Assembly (NCBI GenBank): GCA_965215475.1
Contig: OZ244061.1
Coordinates: forward strand, 3,224,001 to 3,288,000
Source: Bin80 sp965215475
Lineage (GTDB): Bacteria > Bacteroidota > Rhodothermia > Rhodothermales > Bin80
DNA: 64,000 nt
Direction of reading: 5' to 3'
Under the pieces are notes generated by a model. The model was not told where the DNA came from and searched no databases. It saw nothing but the letters and a program-made list of their open reading frames with translations. A program made the position numbers and the translations under genes. The first letter of the stretch is position 1. Each line of letters opens with the position of its first letter. Positions 29,101-37,594 of the stretch are shown here, piece by piece.

Positions 29101-29334
29101 TGGTATTATTATGATATCAGAACTCGTCAGATCAAAGAAAAACCAGAGGAGATTATCAATGCGATTCGCTCACTCCCTACGACTAAAAGACTCTGTCGGA
29201 TTGATCAAGACCAGCTCATCAGAATTCGATTTGATATTGAGCGACGTATTAAAAATAAATACCTTGAGAGTATTAACGCCCCTGTGGGAGTTCAGCCTAA
29301 ATTGCGCTGTTGGATGGAATTAAATGATGGTTAA
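26170..29334 (+). CDS. PLD-nuclease / SNF2-type helicase fusion
   Basis: This 1054-residue protein starts with a phospholipase D-like nuclease domain (residues 20-200) with the HxK motif FHAKAYITH near 138 and GSSNFTRPGL near 157. A superfamily 2 helicase follows: Walker A CDSVGLGKTF near 275, Walker B VIIDEAHYF near 360, motif III LLTATPINN near 402, a C-terminal lobe with FTEFADTARYL near 720, and motifs V and VI (LISTDVLSEGLNL, MQRIGRVDRR) near 790-820. All motor motifs are present, so it should translocate on DNA and cut with the PLD part. It overlaps the methyltransferase gene by 11 bp, making one operon of restriction-modification type. Confidence 0.88.
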   Translation: MHKKSPSPESHDYKLFIVDNSVRGWNGQRYLNQWCSIATSFDIATGYFEIGSLIALDGQWQKLKKIRILMGSETTYRSKKLILDAVKSRATDELEGRLETEKFKNPFLNGVPGIIEAMRTGRIECRIYNKEKFHAKAYITHANLEVVGAHALVGSSNFTRPGLTENIELNVQIQSAREVAQLQEWFENYWDEAVEVTDTVIKLIERHTHQYTPFDVYAKALQEFFRGHELTASEWDETESCMFQRLDQYQKEAYWTLIKIARQHGGAFLCDSVGLGKTFVGLMLIERLILHENKRVVLFAPKAVTDAVWAPALSTYLNHIGGVGGGADFSNLAVFNHTDLGRKGDFPERFSRIADLADVVIIDEAHYFRNPGRRGDDQESPSRYYQLYNLLNHRHRRKQVFLLTATPINNRLTDFRHMIELFTGKDDAYFAQTIGVNNLRATFNQIEKELNRQIGENVDNVSEHLANAQEILSTQEIFQALVVQRSRTYARKSQENEHGKAAQFPERNPPRVAEYSIEKAYGNMLSVLKNAFKKDNPLFTLAMYYPLHWYTGSNDEIDPFEENRQKQVLGLIRTNFLKRFESSVVAFEISCIRLLQKLLAFVEVHCETSNEIGQLEQWKTHNSDTLRYCNARVSEIWNEEDDIESDDVIPQEIIDNVTPLDRTEYDVAEMISETFLDLDQAVQFLRELRMFESKHDDKLQQLIGLLKSDDLHHQKVLIFTEFADTARYLKLQLDAEDIQGIEQVDGGTKRNRAEIIQRFSPYYNGLSAPELKQSGLKEIQVLISTDVLSEGLNLQDASRLINYDIHWNPVRLMQRIGRVDRRMNQDVERKMFADLPKLTKSDRKVMFWNFLPPDELNEILKLYERVTKKTLLISKTLGIEGGKLLSPDDLFDDLKVWNEFKSDYEGSLTSTEQMHLEYQNLLQSDPDLEKRLSHFPDSIFSGKKCSSEFNRGAFFCYTLPALDKNNETFSEEAGVTRWYYYDIRTRQIKEKPEEIINAIRSLPTTKRLCRIDQDQLIRIRFDIERRIKNKYLESINAPVGVQPKLRCWMELNDG

Positions 29335-30748
29335 CCTAATGAATCAGCACACTCGACTTACAGACATTCAAGATTTTGAGCAACTCTTAAACTATTTGCA
29401 TGATGAACTAGATTGGCCGATTTCATCGGATAACTTTGAAGACGATTTCTTTGAGTACTCTTCGGAGGCACTGGGACTAGACTCTCAGATCGCGGCTAAA
29501 ATTCAGTCTATCAAGCGCTTACGCCCCCTTGATGTGAATCAACCATGGGGCATCATTTTTGTCGAGTTTGAACCCAAGCGCTTACCCATCCTTGCGCTAC
29601 GCAGGATTCTGAATCACTTTCTGATTAAACGTCGTGCTGCTGCTGACGGGCCAAGGTGGCAGATGGAAGATCTTCTGTTTATTTCCAATTATGGACTATC
29701 TGAGCACCGGCAGATCACCTTTGCCCATTTCACCTCTCAGCGTGAAGGCGCCCCAACCTTGAAGGTCATTGACTGGAACGAGCGCGATACCGCGCTTCAT
29801 CTTGAATACGTTGATCAGCAGCTGTCCCAATACTTATCTTGGCCCTCGGACAAAGACCCCAACTCTTGGCGCAAACGGTGGAGCAAAGCCTTCACGCTCC
29901 AACATGGCCACGCAATTCGCACCTCCAAGGATCTATCGGTCAGCTTGGCTGCTTTGGCTAGACGCATTCGTGAGCGTGTCAAGTCCGCCCTGGAGGTCGA
30001 AACCGATTCGGGGTTTATCACTGGTCTACTGAAAACTTTTCAAGAGACCCTCGCGCATGACTTAACCCGTGATGCGTTTGCAGATATGGTTGCTCAAACC
30101 ATCACCTACGGCTTACTCTCAGCACGGATCACTGGCACGGGCGATAGCACGGCACAGGACTTAACCAGCCGTATGCGCACGAACCCTCTGCTCCATGAGC
30201 TCATGGCCACATTTATGCATCTCAATGACACCGATCAGGCGTTGAACTTTGATGAGATTGGGGTCAGTGAAGTCCAAGACTTTTTGAGTCACACCGATAT
30301 GGAGCCGGTCATTCGAGATTTCGGGGATCGAAATCCTCGCGAGGATCCTGTCATCCATTTTTACGAGAACTTCCTCGCCGAGTATGACCAAGAGCAAAAG
30401 GTGAAGCGTGGCGTCTTTTATACGCCGCGCCCTGTAGTGTTGTATATTGTTGAATCCATAGATGCGCTCTTAAGGGAGACGTTTGGGTTGAACGATGGAT
30501 TAGCCGATACCTGCACTTGGGGCGAGATGGCACAGTGCAACAAGGACATCACCATTGCTGAAGGCGTTTCACCTGAAAGTCACTTTGTGCAGATTCTGGA
30601 TCCTGCGACTGGAACCGGGACGTTTCTCGTGGAGGTGATTGATCGGATCTACCGCACATGTAAGAAAAAATGGGGGGGGGGGGGATTTTCTGTCTTTATG
30701 GAACGAGTATGTCTCAGAGCATTTGCTACCAAGGTTGTACGGCTATGA
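29324..30748 (+). CDS. type ISP-like DNA methyltransferase, N-terminal part up to the G tract
   Basis: The frame carries an N-terminal coupling/recognition region (residues 1-330) and the SAM-binding motif I (ILDPATGTGTFLVEVIDRIY near residue 425). FYTPRPVVLYIVESID near 365 is the segment that precedes motif I in N6-adenine methyltransferases. At 30672-30684 it meets thirteen G and leaves its natural frame, ending 25 codons later (GGGGFSVFMERV). The natural continuation, DFLSLWNEYVSEHLLPRL, is in the frame of the 3' part. With 12 or 15 G the two parts join to a protein of roughly 1100 residues. It is the partner of the upstream PLD-helicase. Whether this form is off or a read error is unknown. 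Confidence 0.8.
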   Translation: MMVNLMNQHTRLTDIQDFEQLLNYLHDELDWPISSDNFEDDFFEYSSEALGLDSQIAAKIQSIKRLRPLDVNQPWGIIFVEFEPKRLPILALRRILNHFLIKRRAAADGPRWQMEDLLFISNYGLSEHRQITFAHFTSQREGAPTLKVIDWNERDTALHLEYVDQQLSQYLSWPSDKDPNSWRKRWSKAFTLQHGHAIRTSKDLSVSLAALARRIRERVKSALEVETDSGFITGLLKTFQETLAHDLTRDAFADMVAQTITYGLLSARITGTGDSTAQDLTSRMRTNPLLHELMATFMHLNDTDQALNFDEIGVSEVQDFLSHTDMEPVIRDFGDRNPREDPVIHFYENFLAEYDQEQKVKRGVFYTPRPVVLYIVESIDALLRETFGLNDGLADTCTWGEMAQCNKDITIAEGVSPESHFVQILDPATGTGTFLVEVIDRIYRTCKKKWGGGGFSVFMERVCLRAFATKVVRL

Positions 30749-32417
30749 GCTCCTCATGGCTCCGTATGTGATTGCTCACTTTAAGGTTAGCCTCAAACTT
30801 GTTGAAACGGGTTACACATTTGAGAACGCTCCGCGCGCAAGAATTTATCTCACCAATGCCCTGCATCCTGCACGAGATACAAAACAACTGTCATTAGACT
30901 TTGCACTTCCAGCACTGGCGAAGGAAAGGATGGAGGCGGATCAGGTCAAGCGATCAGTACGGTTCACGGTCATTTTAGGCAATCCCCCCTACTCTGGCCA
31001 TTCCGCCAACAAAGGAGCGTGGATCAAAAACCTGCTACATGGACGTACCGATGAGGGAAAGGTTGAAAATTACTTCAGCATTGGGGGAGAATCACTCAAT
31101 GAAAAGAATCCTAAATGGCTTAACGATGATTACGTCAAATTCATGCGGTTGGCCCATTGGCAGATTGAACGAACAGGGCAAGGCATTTTGGGCTTTATCA
31201 CCAACCACTCATATCTGGATAGCCCGACGTTTCGTGGAATGCGGGAGAGTCTAATTTCTACATTCTCCACGCAATATCTGTTGGATCTCCACGGAAACTC
31301 AAGGAAAAGAGAACGCTCGCCTGACGGCAGTAAAGACGAGAATGTCTTTGATATTCAGCAAGGGGTGGCCATTGGACTTTTTGTGAGTCATGGTAGAGAT
31401 AATAAAAGCCAATACCACCATTCTGATCTGTGGGGAAGGCGCGAACATTCTAAGGGTAAATATGATATCCTTGAGCGAAGTGATTTACGAACTACAGCGT
31501 GGAATGAACTTGCGCCCTCAGCGACACAATGGTTTCTTATTCCATATGATCATGAACTGAGAACAGAATACGAATCAGGCTATAAATTAACAGATGTCTT
31601 CCCCGTAAATTCCGTTGGAATTGTGACTGCACGAGATAAGCTCACGATTCAATTTACAAAACACCACATGCAAAATGTGGTGGATCACTTTGCAAGTCTT
31701 GAGGTACAGGAGGCACGGTCATTCTATCATCTTTCAAAAGATTCCAGAGATTGGAAAGTCGCATTAGCCCAGAAAGATATCAAGGAACATCAAGGCGAAG
31801 TGCGCCCCATTCTTTATCGCCCCCTTGACATGCGATATACGTACTATACAGGACAGTCACGAGGGTTTATTTGTAGGCCAAGGCCAGATGTCATGCGTCA
31901 CCTATTAGATGGCACCAATATGGCGCTGGTGTTCTCTAGGCAGAATATTCCTCCTGATCCGCCCGTCATTAGTGTCATGGTCACCGATACGATTGTGGAT
32001 GGCAATGCAATTCACACATCAAACGGCATTGCGAATGTAGCTCCATTGTATTTACTTCCAGATAAGCACAGCTTCCAACAAAAAGAAGTCAATATTAACC
32101 CAGATGTTCGCGCCGAAATCGCATCCCTTGCTTATCATCCCCACTTTGGAGTTCCTGATGAATACCAGATCTTTGACTATGTCTACGGTGCACTACAGTG
32201 TCCCGCCTATCAAGAGGCTTATGCAGCGTTTTTTAAGGAAGATTTTCCCCGTATCCCCAAACCAAAAACCCCAGAAGAATTTTGGGATATTGCGAACAAA
32301 GGACGCCAACTCCGACAGTTGCATCTGTTTCAAACACTGAGTAACCTCCGATTTCCTTTAACGGTGACGGAAATCATATCGTTGACATTCCCAAATATCA
32401 AAACGGCCGCATCATGA
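30639..32417 (+). CDS. type ISP-like DNA methyltransferase, catalytic motif IV and specificity part
   Basis: After the G tract the natural frame runs from 30684: the motif IV active site LGNPPYSGHS near 30980, a substrate-binding part (QGILGFITNHSYLDSPTFRG), and a C-terminal specificity domain of type ISP character (TARDKLTIQF, PILYRPLDMRYTYY, NVAPLYLLPD). It ends at 32417 after a second shift: TLSNLRFPLT here against TLSSPPISFNGDGN in the downstream copy. The lost tail of about 75 residues (MINKTQGFDEVPQQVWECYV and following) is in the next frame to 32638. The target strand is methylated on adenine by analogy. The recognition sequence cannot be read from this. Confidence 0.78.
   Translation: MIGSTAHVRKNGGGGDFLSLWNEYVSEHLLPRLYGYELLMAPYVIAHFKVSLKLVETGYTFENAPRARIYLTNALHPARDTKQLSLDFALPALAKERMEADQVKRSVRFTVILGNPPYSGHSANKGAWIKNLLHGRTDEGKVENYFSIGGESLNEKNPKWLNDDYVKFMRLAHWQIERTGQGILGFITNHSYLDSPTFRGMRESLISTFSTQYLLDLHGNSRKRERSPDGSKDENVFDIQQGVAIGLFVSHGRDNKSQYHHSDLWGRREHSKGKYDILERSDLRTTAWNELAPSATQWFLIPYDHELRTEYESGYKLTDVFPVNSVGIVTARDKLTIQFTKHHMQNVVDHFASLEVQEARSFYHLSKDSRDWKVALAQKDIKEHQGEVRPILYRPLDMRYTYYTGQSRGFICRPRPDVMRHLLDGTNMALVFSRQNIPPDPPVISVMVTDTIVDGNAIHTSNGIANVAPLYLLPDKHSFQQKEVNINPDVRAEIASLAYHPHFGVPDEYQIFDYVYGALQCPAYQEAYAAFFKEDFPRIPKPKTPEEFWDIANKGRQLRQLHLFQTLSNLRFPLTVTEIISLTFPNIKTAAS
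30672..30684 (+). repeat. G13 tract inside the methyltransferase gene
   Basis: Thirteen consecutive G follow AAAAAAT. They lie directly between codons for KKKW and DFLSLW, 70 codons past the start of motif I coding DNA. A one-base loss, giving W-GGG-D, or a two-base gain joins both halves in frame. Long G tracts in coding DNA are a classic slipped-strand switch in restriction-modification genes. Confidence 0.85.
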
Positions 32418-32690
32418 TCAATAAGACCCAAGGATTTGATGAGGTTCCGCAGCAGGTATGGGAGTGTTATGTGGGAGGGTTTCAAGTAGCTCAAAAATGG
32501 CTAAAAGATCGCAAGGGACGCAAGTTAGAACTTGAGGATATCCAGCAGTATACACGCATTCTCTCCATCCTCAATGAAACAGACCGAATTCGAAAAACAA
32601 TCACGATGAAGCTCCCTGTCAGAAAAACTGACTCCTAATAATGGTCAAGATAGATCCTTTAAAATGAGATACTCACTATGAGTTACGCTC

Positions 32691-32779
32691 TGCATATTAC
32701 GAACGTTGTGTCCCGTTTCGTTCATATTCGCTGTTCCACTAACTTTGTATTCACTGTCCCACAACGTTCGTAATACGCA
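32691..32779. repeat. 89-bp palindromic mini-element
   Basis: The arms are TGCATATTACGAACGTTGTG (32691-32710) and CACAACGTTCGTAATACGCA (32760-32779), complementary at 19 of 20 positions. The 49-bp centre contains TTCCACTAACTTTGTATTCA and CTGTCCC. Part of the centre recurs on the minus strand near 63240. It follows the methyltransferase tail by 50 bp and could act as a terminator or be a small non-autonomous element. Confidence 0.6.
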
Positions 32780-32877
32780 AGTGACATAAAACATCAGTAA
32801 GTCTTTTGCTGAACTGAATCATCTTCTTCTTTTGTGGGTACAGTGCCTTTGTTTGTACAAACAAAATCACCGCCAAA

Positions 32878-33285
32878 ATGACCGAATACTATCAGGATCC
32901 AGAGCGCGCCAAGAGATCAAAGAGATTAGAAGAATCTTTTGAAATGGATTATGTCTACCCAGGCCAATATGATTACAAGAGGGTGACTGAGCCATTAACA
33001 GAATTAGAAGAATTCTTCAAAAATACTTTTGAAAAATTCTTCCCAGATGCCAAGGTAAAGCTCATCAAATTTGAAAAATTTGAGCCACATTACGGAATAG
33101 ATTACTTTCGAATGATCATCATCTATAGTCTTGGTGCACGCTTAAATGTGCGCAAGATATCTGATTTTGAGAGGTATATGATTAAAAATTTGGAGGAAGA
33201 GTTAAATGAAGAAAGATTCCCCTTAGTCTCTTGCATTGAATACAATGAATACCTTGAAAATACACCAATAGAATATCAGGTCTAA
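32878..33285 (+). CDS. uncharacterised 135-aa protein
   Basis: The product is acidic with many aromatic residues (MTEYYQDPERAKRSKRLEES, later FEKFEPHYGIDYFRMIIIYS). It has an alpha/beta pattern: a strand around YFRMIIIYSLGARLNVRKI between helices. No signal peptide or membrane helix is visible, and no family was recognised. Codon use and an uninterrupted frame suggest a real gene. It lies between the methyltransferase gene and its partial second copy, next to a HEPN-like gene on the same strand, 155 bp upstream of it. A toxin-antitoxin or accessory role would be a guess. Confidence 0.55.
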   Translation: MTEYYQDPERAKRSKRLEESFEMDYVYPGQYDYKRVTEPLTELEEFFKNTFEKFFPDAKVKLIKFEKFEPHYGIDYFRMIIIYSLGARLNVRKISDFERYMIKNLEEELNEERFPLVSCIEYNEYLENTPIEYQV

Positions 33286-33440
33286 TACCTATTCAAGATC
33301 AATATCTCTGTTGTGCACTAGATCATTTTAATACCATTAGCATCATCCATCCCGAAAAAATATAGAGAATGTCAAAGATAGACTGATGGACGGTTATGTA
33401 TTTACGATTATAATAAATTGTCGTGGAGTAGTACCTCATT

Positions 33441-33917
33441 ATGAATCCACAGCATTTACTGCAGTCTGCGACTGAGCTTGCTACCAGAGGAGTTGGCAAG
33501 CCTCGTCAGGCAGATTTACGTCGCGCCCTGAGCACAGTATACTATGCAATATTTCATTATTTATCCAAAACATACGCGGATGCAGTAGTCGGAAGAAGCA
33601 CCAAAAGAAATAATCGAGCTTGGTATCAAGCCTACCGCTCATTAACTCACTCCCAAGTGGCACAATGTTGTAATCGTACAGATGTCATGAGAGAACTCCC
33701 TCGAAAAATTCAAGATTTTGGGAGTAGTTTTGTAATGTTACAGATGGCTCGCATCAATGCTGACTATAATCCGTATTTTGAAACCTTTCGCTCTGATGTT
33801 TTGAAATATATTCAACTTGCTGAGGATGCGATTAATGATTTTTCCAGTGCCGATCTGCGCGACCGTAAAGCATTTGCCATTTTAGCAACAACAAAGTACC
33901 GGGATTTAGATCGCTGA
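33441..33917 (+). CDS. HEPN-like helical protein
   Basis: This 158-residue all-helical protein has two features of HEPN-type proteins: DLRRALSTVYYAIFHYLS near residues 28-45, like the SAxRAYYAxFH helix, and ARINADYNPYFETFRSDVLK near 105, like the ADYxP segment. No R-x4-6-H ribonuclease motif is evident, so catalytic activity is doubtful. HEPN proteins often appear in defence islands as toxins or nucleic-acid binders. It sits between the two methyltransferase copies and is probably transcribed with the 135-residue gene. Confidence 0.55.
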   Translation: MNPQHLLQSATELATRGVGKPRQADLRRALSTVYYAIFHYLSKTYADAVVGRSTKRNNRAWYQAYRSLTHSQVAQCCNRTDVMRELPRKIQDFGSSFVMLQMARINADYNPYFETFRSDVLKYIQLAEDAINDFSSADLRDRKAFAILATTKYRDLDR

Positions 33918-34206
33918 CACAAGAAGGCGGCTCATACGTATTGCGTTTCTGTGACTTAAATTAGTGAGTATTCATACGAAAATCCCATGTAAGGCACTGA
34001 AAGTAGCTGGCTTTAGGGGGCATAAATCTTACGATGTTCTTGCAAAACCTCTGTTGCGTAAGAATAAACCGTAGTCATGATAGCGGATTCTATCAATATT
34101 ATCGAACCCGTACAAATCTCCCCGTATGTGTCATATTCCCTTCTGGAGCATCCAACGTCAACTGATATAAATACGCACACGAAGGAAGCGAAAGATTACG
34201 TAGAGT

Positions 34207-35211
34207 TAGCTCACGATTCAGTTTACAAAACACCGCATGCAAAATGTGGTGGATCACTTTGCAGAACTTGATCCAGAGGATGCACGGGCATTCTATCATC
34301 TTTCCAAAGATTCCGCAGATTGGAAAGTCTCATTAGCCCAGAAAGATATCAAGAACCATCAAGGCGAAGTGTGTCCAATTCTGTATCGCCCCCTTGACAT
34401 GCGATATACGTACTACACAGGAAAAACACGGGGATTTATTGGTCGCCCTCGTCATAAACTAATGCGTCATATACTCGGTGGCACCAATGTGGCGCTGGTG
34501 TTCTCTAGGCAGAATATTCCTCCTGATCCGCCCGTCATTAGTGTCATGGTCACCGATACGATTGTGGATGGCAATGCAATTCACACATCAAACGGCATTG
34601 CGAATGTAGCTCCATTGTATTTACTTCCAGATAAGCACAGCTTCCAACAAAAAGAAGTCAATATTAACCCAGATGTTCGCGCCGAAATCGCATCCCTTGC
34701 TTATCATCCCCACTTTGGAGTTCCTGATGAATACCAGATCTTTGACTATGTCTACGGTGCACTACAGTGTCCCGCCTATCAAGAGGCTTATGCAGCGTTT
34801 TTTAAGGAAGATTTTCCCCGTATCCCCAAACCAAAAACCCCAGAAGAATTTTGGGATATTGCGAACAAAGGACGCCAACTCCGACAGTTGCATCTGTTTC
34901 AAACACTGAGTAGCCCTCCGATTTCCTTTAACGGTGACGGAAATCATATCGTTGACATTCCCAAATATCAAAACGGCCGCATCATGATCAATAAGACCCA
35001 AGGATTTGATGAGGTTCCGCAGCAGGTATGGGAGTGTTATGTGGGAGGGTTTCAAGTAGCTCAAAAATGGCTAAAAGATCGCAAGGGACGCAAGTTAGAA
35101 CTTGAGGATATCCAGCAGTATACACGCATTCTCTCCATCCTCAATGAAACAGACCGAATTCGAAAAACAATCACGATGAAGCTCCCTGTCAGAAAAACTG
35201 ACTCCCAATAA
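34207..35211 (+). pseudogene. partial second copy of the methyltransferase 3' end
   Basis: This segment matches 31636-32638 but lacks everything upstream of the specificity domain. The first 280 bp differ at many positions (PEDARAFYHLSKDSADWKVS against QEARSFYHLSKDSRDWKVA). From about 34488 to the end the two are essentially identical over more than 700 bp. The main difference there is one extra base near 34917, which keeps this copy in its natural frame through the C-terminal 75 residues. It has no evident start signal, so it is a remnant or a silent donor. The IS4 composite begins 25 bp after its stop. Confidence 0.8.
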
Positions 35212-35251
35212 TGGTCAAGATAGATCCTTTAAAATCAATGCTGTTGCATTA

Positions 35252-35347
35252 AGGATTTTTATTTTATATTTACGGAGAATCCTCTTGCAAAACCTCTTCA
35301 TTGGAAGGCGAATATTGATCTGGGAGTAGCTGATGGCATACTTTAAA
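35252..35347 (+). repeat. 96-bp perfect direct repeat, left of ISL3 copy A
   Basis: This stretch, from AGGATTTTTATTTTATATTT to GGCATACTTTAAA, is IS4 leader DNA. It is repeated without a mismatch at 38654-38749. It abuts the first base of ISL3 copy A, while its partner abuts the last base, as a target duplication would. Confidence 0.85.
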
Positions 35348-35640
35348 GGGTCTTCGCCCTTTATTGTGAATTAAGCCATAAATTTAGGACTTTCGAATTT
35401 TATTGTTCACCTGAATTTAAAGAATCCCATGCAAAACACCTCCTCTGTTGAGAAAAGCCTAGGTCTCCAGGCACCCTGGGAGATTTTAGAAGACACCTAC
35501 GATGATCAAGCCCACCGAAGGACGGTAACGTTGACCTGTACCGATCCGTCTTCGTTGACCTGTCCGAAGTGTGGCAAGGTAGGTCCCTTTTATGATCTTC
35601 GTACGGAGCGGCAATGGCGCCACCTGGATACGTGTAAATA

Positions 35641-37594
35641 GTGCCTGACAATAAACTCTAATTCTGGGGTGCATAGGATCGCAAGGGCTATATTTTACGA
35701 ATACTTACGGGTAGTTTACTTGTTCATTTTGCGGTTATTTTAGGCGTTGAAGATTTTTCATGAAAAATTCAAAACTTTTCCTGTGGCGGTGGATATCACT
35801 GTATTTATAGGACTTTTCTGGGGTTTTTCTTTCTGAATTGATCAAGATTTGAAAAATCTTCACCGTTCATTTAATCACATAATTGATCATGCGCGCACAA
35901 TTTGACACTGAACCGACACTGGGGATGGCTTCCATTGAGGATATGTTTGTAGATCCTCATTCAAGAGACGATACGTCCCAAATCATCTTAGCATTGCAGT
36001 CCATCTGGATGGCCACAGATCTACGGGATCGGATTGTCATGTACCTGCAAGAGGAGATCGGAGAGGGCACCGATCAAAACACGGGTCGACCGGGGTTGAC
36101 GTACATGGCGCATCTTTGTTTTGGCCGTCTTCAAGTTTGGCCTGAATTGTGATTTTGACCGATTGACATTTCAGGTCAACTCGAATGTGCTAATGCGCAC
36201 CTTATTACAAAATGATACGAGTGATTTTGGTCATGAGTCCTTGTATCGTGTGCAGACGATTATCAACAATGTAAGTCTGATCACCGATGACATTTGGTCC
36301 ACACTCAATCGGATGATTGTGGATCATGGGTTAGAGGTCTTTGGAGTTGCGTCCGATGCTCCTTTGGAAGCGCGGACGGATTCGTATGTGGTGGAAACTC
36401 ATGTTGAGACGCCCCATGATGTGCGGTTATTGCGCGATTCAATCATTCTGGCCATGCAGCTTGGGCTTGGGAGGCCTTTAATTTGGGGGCGTAGGACATT
36501 GCAGGATCCAACGGCGTCAGTTAAAGCATTTGATTAGTACGGTTAACAATGCCTATTTGGAGATCAACACCACCAAAAAGCGTGAGACGAATCCAGAGCT
36601 GGTCTTAGCCTTCTTTAAGATTTGTTACTATCGGATTCAGAAGTGTATACTGGTCTTGGATAAGATCAAAGAACTTGACCCAAGTTCAAGTCGGATTGCG
36701 CCATTAGAAAAGGCGATTGAGCAGTTCAATCGGTTGGTAGATTTGGTTCATCGTCGTGTGATAGAGGGGGAAAAGATTCCCAATGCAGAGAAGTTATTAT
36801 CGCTCCATGCCGAGCATACACGTTGGATTGTCAAGGGGAAGGCCATGCCCAATCAGGTAGAATTGGGGGTGCCTGTCGCGAGTGTCAACATGGTTTGATT
36901 CTGGGATGGGAGATCATATGGACGCAATCAGATGTAGATATGACCATTGAGATCGCCACCAAGTATAGGACAGAGTTTGAAAACCTTGGATCCATGAGTT
37001 TTGATCGCGGGTTTTGGTCGCCTCAGAATTTTGAGGCATTAAGCGCTATGGGTATAGAGGTCATTTTTCCCAAAAAGGGCTATAAGAACAAGATAGAGCG
37101 CGAACGAGAATCGGCGGAAGAGTTTCGGCGAAAACGTCGGCAGCATGCGCAGATTGAGTCCTGCATCAACTCTTTGGAACAGCATGGTGGTGCACGTATT
37201 CGTACCAAAGGAGGTAAGGCGGGGTTTGCGCGAAGCATCGGTGCAAGTGTGGTCGCCACGAATTTGTGCCGAATCGGGAAGGTGTTGATGACCCGACACC
37301 GAGAGTCGTTTCGCCAAGCGGCGTAAATTACTCTTCATTGAGTCACAAAAAAAATACTCCACCATGGGAGCACGTTTGGAAAAGGTGCGTCCGTGCGGCA
37401 GAGATTTTAGGCAAAATCGATGGCCTATACACTGAATTTGGATAAAATATAGGTGAGGTTTACAGATCGGTGAAACAGATCAAAAATTTCGCGTACTAAA
37501 ATCGGTGAGTCTGCCTAGCAGTTAATAAAAAATTCGTATATTAGGCCTCCGCAAAAAATTGTGACACCCCAAAGTGGGGTTTTTTGTCAGGCAC
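35641..37594 (+). mobile_element. ISNCY-like element, 1954 bp, with 6-bp target duplication
   Basis: The left end starts GTGCCTGACAATAAAC and the reverse complement of the right end starts GTGCCTGACAAAAAAC. The hexamer TAAATA flanks both sides (35635-35640 and 37595-37600), and removing the element with one hexamer restores the ISL3 reading. A short CACCCCAAAGTGGGG hairpin lies just inside the right end. Confidence 0.82.
35883..37326 (+). pseudogene. ISNCY-family transposase, three frameshifts
   Basis: Four overlapping frames together encode one transposase. An N-terminal part is 35883-36152 (SIWMATDLRDRIVMYLQEEI). A second piece begins near 36121 (FGLNCDFDRLTFQVNSNVLM) and carries SDAPLEARTDSYVVETHVET, with catalytic-type acidic residues. 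A third is 36530-36898 (SLHAEHTRWIVKGKAMPNQV, preceded by many charged helices). The C-terminal piece ends at 37326 (GSMSFDRGFWSPQNFEALSA and the arginine-rich KIERERESAEEFRRKRRQHA). The pattern fits the ISNCY/ISDol1 group, by recollection rather than by search. Confidence 0.65.
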
